Assembly: GCA_936450465.1 (NCBI GenBank)
Contig: OW388298.1
Location: 13,408,895-13,472,894, forward strand
Direction: 5' to 3'
Origin: Gibbula magus
Taxonomy: Eukaryota > Mollusca > Gastropoda > Trochida > Trochidae
Length of the DNA: 64,000 nt
Below the pieces are notes generated by a model. The model saw nothing but the letters and a program-made list of their open reading frames with translations, made no database searches and was not told where the DNA came from. Position numbers and translations under genes: made by a program. This document shows positions 57,357 through 64,000 of the stretch, in pieces; the first letter of the stretch is position 1; the number at the start of each line of letters is the position of its first letter.

Positions 57357-57512
57357 GTAAGTAACAAGTTCTATATTTTATCTAGATTCATATTGTTGAC
57401 TACTTACGTAAATAATAATTCGCTCACACTATTCAACTTTCTATTGTCAATTTCATACATAAAAAGTTCTTCCCTTTCTTCTTCTATTTCTTCTGTTTTG
57501 CTTTCTAGAAGT
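57357..57512. repeat. Part of a ~95-bp tandem repeat
   Basis: ACTATTCAACTTTCTATTGT and a following CAATTTCATACATAA resemble 59555-59650 and 62697-62860. The array was later split by a LINE and a 3 kb TIR element. Confidence 0.6.
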
Positions 57513-57517
57513 AAGAA

Positions 57518-59465
57518 ATGAGTGAGTGAGTTATTGTTTAACGCCGCTTCGGCAATATTGCAGCCATTTGCGGCAAGAAATTTTAGTTAATTGCCCAATT
57601 TAAATAATATTTGCAAAAGCAAGCATGATTGTCTTAAAAACACCAGCAAATTATCACAAGAATGTTAAAATATGATATAGAAAGGTTAAAAAAATTAAAG
57701 TTTGTCAAATTTCTTTTAAATATTCTAAAATGCAATGGTCACCGAAGTGAGTAAACATGTGAGAAATGGAAATATTAAGGTAAAACGTTTACCTGATATG
57801 AGCAGTATTCCATCACTCACATAAAATCTGCTTAACAGTGAAGGGATACTGGCAGGTGATACACGTCGGAGGTTCTTCCCTTTAAAGATATGAGTGTGTT
57901 AAATGAGTGTGTCCAATATGACATCGTCGTAGGACATGGGGCGGGATAGCGCAGTGGTAAGCACGTTCTGCTTCGGATCAAGAGGTCCGGGGTTCGAATC
58001 TGCCACAGCAACTTTGTCTGCAGTAGAGAACTGTTCTACACGCAGAAAGGTTTGGGTGCAATGCTACACTGAATTTCAGCGTAGTACCACCCATGGTTCG
58101 CTAGTTCCAGCCGATGCTCGCAGGTTTCACCGCAATGGATAACAACATGGCGTTGCGGGCTTTCTCCCTGCCATAATACTAGCAAGCGATATAAGTGAAA
58201 TACTCTTGAAAGCGGCGTTTAACCCCAACTCACCTCACCTCGTAGGACAGAATCGTCATGCCGGGTAAAAGAGGATAGAGATTTGTAACCTAAATGAGGT
58301 TGGATAGTGTGAAGTTTATTATAATGTTGTTGGTCTCTTTGGGACTTCCAACCTTTTTTAATGTAAAATTTAATAGCAGGTTTAGAATCTGTATATGGAA
58401 CTTTAGTAGGAGAAATATGTTTGAGGTTTAATGCTGATTTTGCTACCGAGTCAGCTTTGTTATTACCTCTAATACCCATATGGCTAGGAAGTCAGCAAAA
58501 GACGATGTCACATTGGAGACAAGAATTATGGAGTAATAAAATATCCCTGATAATTAGGTGATCAGTCTTACAGTTTTTAATTGCTTGTAGGCAAGAAAGT
58601 GAATAAGAAAAACTAATGTAATTATTTGGAGTTGATTTTTAAATGTGATGGACGGCCTTAAGGATGGCCTTAGCTTCTGCAGTAAAGATGCTGCTGCCAT
58701 CATGCAGCCTTGAAGCATATGGCGTTGAAGGAGTCACAGTTGCTGCTGCAACTGTGGGTCCATCCTTAGAACCGTCAGTGTCAATTGGTTTATACTCTGC
58801 GAAAACATCACGTAGTTAAAAAAAATGCCTGTTGAAATATTAATTGGTCTGTGTTAGATTTGTTATGAGTAGATAGAGAGAGGTTGACAGGGGGTCTGAC
58901 CACCTGCCATGGCGGAGTGGCAAGGAGACCGAGCTCTGCTATTGTTAGGTCGATGTCAGAATCTGCAATATGTTGTTGAGGTCTGATACCGAGTGGTGGA
59001 GTTGTTTTAGGTTTTGAGTTATACAACTGCTGGTATTCTGGATTGAATACGCAGTTGTATGCAGGATTAAAAGGCTTTGATTTAAGTTTAGTTATATATT
59101 GAAGAGGTAGTTTGATGCGCCGATCTTCAAGGGATCAGCTTCAACATAAAGGCTTTCAACAGGCGAAGTCGTGAAGGCCTCAAGACAAAGCCTGAGACCC
59201 TGGTGGTGGCTAGTATCTAACATTTTGATGTAAGAGGGGTGGGCGGATCCATAGATTATGGATCCATAATCCAGTTTGGAGCGGATGAGGGATCATTAGA
59301 GATGAAGAAGAGTTTCTTCATCTCCACCCCATTTATTATTTGATACAACCTTTAACAGGTCTAATGCCTTTAAGCATCTAACTTTGAGGTTTTTGATATG
59401 TGGGATAACAGTAAGGAATGATAAGCATGTTTTATTGATGATCAACGTCTTTATTTTACAATGGC
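57518..59465 (-). pseudogene. Decayed LINE with RNase H (Jockey/I-like), SINE-interrupted
   Basis: Minus-strand order: HIKNLKVRCLKALDLLKVV, SKLDYGSIIYGSAHPSYIK, YNSKPKTTPPLGI, an RNase H with PIDTDGSKDGP (Asp), SIFTAEAKAILKAVHHI (Glu) and MGIRGNNKADSVAKSAL (Asp), then RHDDSVLRRCHIGHTHLT, EEPPTCITCQYPFT and ILEYLKEI. Stops include Trp-to-TGA before LPSHMGIRG. The 3' end is GAAGCGGCGTTAAACAATAA followed by CTCACTCACTCA at 57518-57545. It is 5'-truncated at about 59465. Confidence 0.92.
57937..58240 (+). mobile_element. tRNA-derived SINE with target-site duplication
   Basis: Head: A box TAGCGCAGTGGTAAG (57948) and B box GGTTCGAATC (57992), correctly spaced for RNA polymerase III. The 3' end is GAAAGCGGCGTTTAACCCC, then AACTCACCTCACCT. 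The flanking duplication TCGTAGGACA is at 57927-57936 and 58240-58249. It sits inside the LINE above, and its tail matches that LINE's own 3' end. Confidence 0.93.
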
Positions 59466-59504
59466 CACGTTTCTGTACACATCTCCAGACTGTTATCAAG
59501 CAGA

Positions 59505-59545
59505 GGTATTATAATATATATATAATATATATAATTATAATATAT
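59505..59545. repeat. AT-rich microsatellite
   Basis: Imperfect (TA)n/TAATATA tract at the 5' edge of the truncated LINE. Confidence 0.8.
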
Positions 59546-59554
59546 TCTTCTTTT

Positions 59555-59650
59555 GGCAGTTACCGGTTCCTCAAATTTAATTTTCTATTCTCAACTTCAC
59601 ACATAACACATCCCTTACCATATTCTTCCTTTTTCAATTATACACTTAAG
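59555..59650. repeat. ~95-bp tandem repeat unit
   Basis: TTCTATTCTCAACTTCACAC and ACCATATTCTTCC, ending CACTTAAG before the TTAA insertion site of the next element. Confidence 0.65.
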
Positions 59651-62600
59651 TTAAAGGGAGACTAATCGGTAGGCCTAGTCATAAGCTGGCCCCTAGCTGA
59701 CCGCTAACGTGACACCCCTGCCAAGCTCTTAGCGCGGTTAATTACTTCGAGCCATTCGACCGTGAATCGAAACTTGGTTCCCTCCGCGCCACGAGACATG
59801 GGCCACGAGAGGGGAATTCCCTTTTGACTTCTAATCGCTGATTGGTACATTGTCATCGTAACGCATATAAACAAGGCAACCATCATGGCGGACAGTCAAA
59901 CATGGCTAGTGTTTCCGCAATGTCTTGTCGCTGTAAGAACACATGTTATTATTGTCCTTGTTGATACAAATCATCTCTCATTATACAACCCAATTATATA
60001 ACCAGATGTATATATACACACACTATATTGTTCTGTTGTTTATTCCCTTACTCAACACTTGAGATGCAAGCAGTTTTATTGCAGCCTCGATTGATATTCC
60101 AACACTGGTGTGATCAACCATAAAGTGGAGTCATTATGTAATAGTCTGGTCTACTTCCTGGGTGGGATATCCACTTGGTTACATAATCCAAGTAGCAATT
60201 ATCACTCATTATCAGGGGGTTCCTCACATATATGTAACTAAAATTGCTTTTTCATAATGTGCAGTTCTGTTGCAAATATTATAGGTGTCTTGTCTCTTGG
60301 TAGTATTCCAGTTGTAAACCAGAAACAAATAAATTAAAAAGTAAATATTTGATTAACAGTATCTTATTTCCATATATTACACAATATATTTAGATAAATA
60401 CAAATACAAATATGATTAGCAAACAGGCTGAAATAGCCTATATAAAAACTTCTTAAAATATAACAAATAAGTTACATATATGGAAAATAATTGTAAATAT
60501 TTCAGGTATATACATATATATTTAGGTATGTGTGATAAATGTTTTCAATACATCACGAGTCTTGCTAGTCCAGCATGCTAGACGTCTTCCTACGTCGACT
60601 AGGATCCCAAGCCTATTTTATCATCAGCAGCTTAATTCCGATGCGATTCTTGATCGGAAGGCTTTTTTCACCTTCAAACAGTTCTGACTCGATGAATACG
60701 AAATACCTGGTGTAAATCGACACACGGATCGAAAGATCAACCCTTTAGTTACAACATCCGACCGTTGTTTTACTGAAGAAAATTTTTCTCAATACTCAGC
60801 AACATTTAATTCAAAGCTACCCCCTTCTTTTCAGATGTCATGACCTAGAAATCGAAATTGCGGAACGGTTCAGAAAATCGCAACAGGACATATTAAGTCA
60901 TTCTTCTTTGTATCATATTGCTATTATTGACATTGATGTTTGCCAAAGCCGTTTATCATCAAAGAAATTTCGTTTCATTAAATATAAACTTTTTTTTCAC
61001 ATGTTGATTTTCCTGTTTTATTTTCACTAGACTACGACATTCAATATTTCATAATCTTCTTTTGTCAGCTCTCTCATTTCTGTTAATTTATAATTCAAAT
61101 ACTTAGTAAAAGCCTGTTATATAAAAATAAAGATGATTATTTGTTTTCGTGATATCAAAGTACGATGTTCAATTAATTATTTGTATATGTGCAGAAACCG
61201 AACCATTGTAAAACATTTTATTACGAAGTCATTATAATCGTTGTAATACGAAATTGTCTACAAAATTAACTGCTGTCAAATAGAGACTGGCAGAAAAGAA
61301 GACACATGGCATATGCTGCAAATTACGATGATTATTTTTAACATAAAAAGGGGTGTCGACAGTAAAAAAATAAATAATATATCGCTCGTCCAATGATAGA
61401 GATTTATGATAGTTTTTATTGAAAATATAATATATACTCAACTTTTGCCACTTTTATTTCCATATAATCGGCTATAGAGAATTATGAAAATATTATAAAT
61501 GTAACATCCTTTGGTTATTCTATATGAATAATCATATTTAAGAAGTATATATTAATGTTTCAGGGGATGTCTTAAATATCAACTCCTGTAAATGGATTGA
61601 TTGGTAGATCCGAAACCCTAACTTCGTAAAATTGAATTGATAGCAAGGCACAGTTGACGTGATTGATAGTTTGATATATATAAATTTGAAGTGAATCTGA
61701 TCAAACCAATTGACATATTTTTTTTCAAATGTGTCTATGATATGTGAGATCGTTTTTATTACGAAATTCCATAAAAGGATCCGATCGTTGTTGTATTTTT
61801 GGTGAATATTTTTTAATAAGTAGTAAATGAAGAAATCTGGTAAGTATATGATTCTATTCAATTAACAAATGCACCACATATTAAAAAAATACGAATTTGG
61901 ATATCAACCTCGATTAACAAATGTAAGTTGCGGTCAATGGGTAATAGTAATTTAGAAACAAACACATACTGTTTTACGCTTATATATTTTTTATCATACT
62001 TTAAACAAATCACGATCAAACGTAAGATAAATTGGTTTGTCTATTATCATTTTTATGAAAGTCACTAATATCCAAATTTCAATTTCACATTTGCATCTTA
62101 ATTGTTCAAATACGTTGTTGTTGTTGTTTTGCGTAATAAGAAATATGATAACTCATACTTACCTCATTTTAATATTTTTATAGTATAAATTAACACAAAT
62201 CAACTATTGTAATGTAAGCTCTCAAAATTAAACATCGTATTGAAAAAAAATCGGCAAGGAAAGAATCTAACTTAAATATTTATTACAGCTTGAGACTCTA
62301 AACGTTGGGTGCGCAGTCATCGCACATAAACCGACGTTTAGATTATCTTAGAGTCTTGCCTACTCGAAAGCAACAAGTGTTCGAAAATTATGAACCATTA
62401 TTCCTTCTAACATTTCTGAGAAGTACAATGAACTTTTTGATGCCTCGGACACCATGGAAGAAGACATATATGAACATATTTAAAATACCAACGCCATCTT
62501 GGCTATTTATAGTACTTTACATCCGGCAGTGAGCAGGCGAGCAATTGCTTCCGGCGCAAATTAATCGTAAAACCAGTCAAAGTATTTCCCAGAATACAAC

Positions 62601-62696
62601 GCAACTTCCGGTAAAAACAATAACAAAGTCAAAGAGCCCGTCCCGGCATTTACTCGATCTTTAGGTTTTGCGCAGATCAGATTAGTCTCCCTTTAA
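59651..62696. mobile_element. 3.05 kb TTAA-flanked TIR element without transposase (family C)
   Basis: A perfect 17-bp inverted terminal repeat TTAAAGGGAGACTAATC, including the TTAA, is at both ends. The interior is AT-rich and has no frame with transposase motifs; the longest frames lack any recognisable domain. The joined flanks restore a normal unit of the surrounding ~95-bp repeat, which shows where the element went in. The terminus AAAGGG after TTAA is like families A and B. Confidence 0.85.
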
Positions 62697-62860
62697 GAAT
62701 TCCTCACAATATTCGACTTTCTTTTGTCAACTTCATACATAACCAATTCCTGACCATATTCTTCTTTAGTCCATTACACACTTACGTAACAAGTTCCTAA
62801 CAATATTAAACTTTCTATTGTCAACTGCATGCATAACTTCATACATTAGTTACCAATTCG
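62697..62860. repeat. ~95-bp tandem repeat, two units
   Basis: ATATTCGACTTTCTTTTGTC and ATATTAAACTTTCTATTGTC start successive units, with CTGACCATATTCTTC between. Confidence 0.7.
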
Positions 62861-62982
62861 ATTCAATATTTTGAAAGAAATAACTAGAATTTGGTTAGGG
62901 ATGTTTTTAAATTTTGGTCATTTTCCGACCGCTTCCCTGATTACAATTTGATTGAGAACTTTTTAATTGTTTCAGCTATATC

Positions 62983-63150
62983 TGGGTTCCGTTCAATAAC
63001 AGCGAGCGCTTATAATCGCTCATTGAACGCTTAATGTAGCGCTCAATGTAGCCCATTCTTTCCTGAATGACACGGTGCGATTCCTCGAGGTTTGCTCACT
63101 TCGCTACGTAGCGCTACAATAAGTAATCGTGTTCAAGAGAGGTTTAAAAG
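62983..63150 (+). mobile_element. Dispersed short repeat with GTAGCGCTAC core
   Basis: Reverse-orientation relative of 11125-11310 (CCGTTCAATAACAGCGAGCG, TAATGTAGCGCTCAATGTAG). It ends in the palindrome below. Confidence 0.7.
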
Positions 63151-63177
63151 TAATCGCTCTTTAAACCTCTCTTGAAC
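63131..63177. repeat. Perfect palindrome, 18-bp arms and 11-nt loop
   Basis: GTTCAAGAGAGGTTTAAA (63131-63148), loop AGTAATCGCTC, then the exact reverse complement (63160-63177). The second duplicated block starts inside this loop (63151). Confidence 0.95.
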
Positions 63178-64000
63178 ATGGCCCTGATGTATATATCTGA
63201 TGTATAGTACGATTTAGTACATCGATTTTCAATTAGATAGTTTTTATTCCAGGAATTGAGTATTTATTATTACAATTAAAGTTACTTAGATATGTTTTAA
63301 TAATATTTCCATCAAATATTTAAAAGTAAAGTGCGAGTATCAAAATATTATCTTCGTTATTTTCGTTATAAGTGAACCAATATTTTCCAAACTTTCATTT
63401 TAGGGTCATCCAAGGACAAGAAATCTGGATTAACAGTGCATACTTCACTGCCGAAGTTCAAGAAAGGGGGCCACCCGTCAACCATGACACAGATAAGTAA
63501 CAATTTGCTAATATTTATTAACAACAATTCTATTTTCAAATAAATCCCCTGGCGTTCATTCCGGAAGATGTTGTGGCCAGAGCCTTGGAGACCTTGCAAT
63601 AACTCTCTCTGAGCCCCAACCAGTATTGGTCTACTTCGATGATACCGAGACAGACTTCAAGAGCCATATCACCATCTTCCGCTCTTTCCAGAGGACGCTG
63701 GGTGTGTTGCCTCGAACCAATAATCACCTAGAAGGCTGCATCGCCGCCCGTTGACCAATATGGTCCACGAGAATAAGCCCTCAACAAACAGTGATCACCA
63801 ATATGTTGTCAGGATTGAATATTGTCTGAGCGGATATAAGTATAGTTTTCAACAACATGAGACCATTGCAACATGTGACCATATTTCTGGTATTGCAATG
63901 ATCCTTGTGTGATGTTGCCCTTGTATTTGTGCCACAACATATGGTCGTTTTCATGTTGAGCGGCCGCTAGGGATACCCCGTCACCACAGTAACGATGTGA
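63151..64000. repeat. Second duplicated block, copy 2 (runs off the window)
   Basis: Near-identical to 38120-38969. Scattered differences include TCATCCAAGGACAAG here against TCATCAAAGGATAAG there. Confidence 0.95.
63404..63496 (+). CDS. 93-nt exon, second copy
   Basis: Copy of 38373-38465 with acceptor TTTCATTTTAG and donor CAGATAA|gtaaca, phase 1-1. It reads SSKDKKSGLTVHTSLPKFKK with Gly for Glu just after. A second propeller exon would be expected about 1.1 kb further right, beyond the window. Confidence 0.55.

Overview
This looks like nuclear DNA of a marine invertebrate, most likely a mollusc and probably a gastropod. The evidence is AT-rich sequence, interrupted genes with GT-AG exons, very dense transposon remains, and a tRNA-type SINE and its partner LINE that end in the (GAGT)n / GGCGTTAAAC tail I associate with gastropod repeats. 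The organism is an inference; nothing names the species. There are no prokaryotic features.

Host genes are few and split into exons. (1) A minus-strand immunoglobulin-superfamily receptor: a V-type exon (25928-26233), two further Ig exons (23410-23694, 23015-23248) and a transmembrane exon (19443-19562). All are phase 1-1, so they splice in frame. (2) A 4.9 kb near-identical second copy of the three Ig exons at 33239-38108, without its own transmembrane exon. (3) Two plus-strand Ig half-domain exons at the left edge (691-827, 3398-3507). (4) A beta-propeller-like protein whose last exon is 39562-40370, preceded by a 93-nt exon at 38373-38465; that small exon and its flank recur at 63151-64000, running off the window. 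(5) A secreted PAN/apple-type protein with exon 1 at 48079-48309 and a phase-compatible next exon at 57251-57356. (6) A possible tyrosine-motif cytoplasmic-tail exon at 31434-31697.

The rest is mobile DNA and repeats. A 7 kb DIRS-type tyrosine-recombinase retrotransposon (49.5-56.6 kb) lies in the intron of the apple gene and has a 2,270-bp internal tandem duplication. A Penelope-like element has left a GIY-YIG fragment between inverted arms (27.3-28.7 kb) and an RT fragment (32.77-33.24 kb) that stops at the breakpoint of the Ig duplication. A hammerhead-ribozyme-like motif lies at 20.2 kb. There are three decayed LINEs, a SINE inserted in the LINE whose 3' tail it shares, a DD34E Tc1-like element, and several TTAA-flanked terminal-inverted-repeat families, two of which can be compared with related empty sites.

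Simple and tandem repeats include (TA)n at 1.9 kb, a 1.1 kb 19-bp minisatellite at 8.5-9.5 kb, a 24-bp minisatellite at the duplication breakpoint, and several strong palindromes. The main biological story is a rearranging Ig-receptor locus whose duplication edges coincide with a retroelement, a minisatellite and a palindrome.
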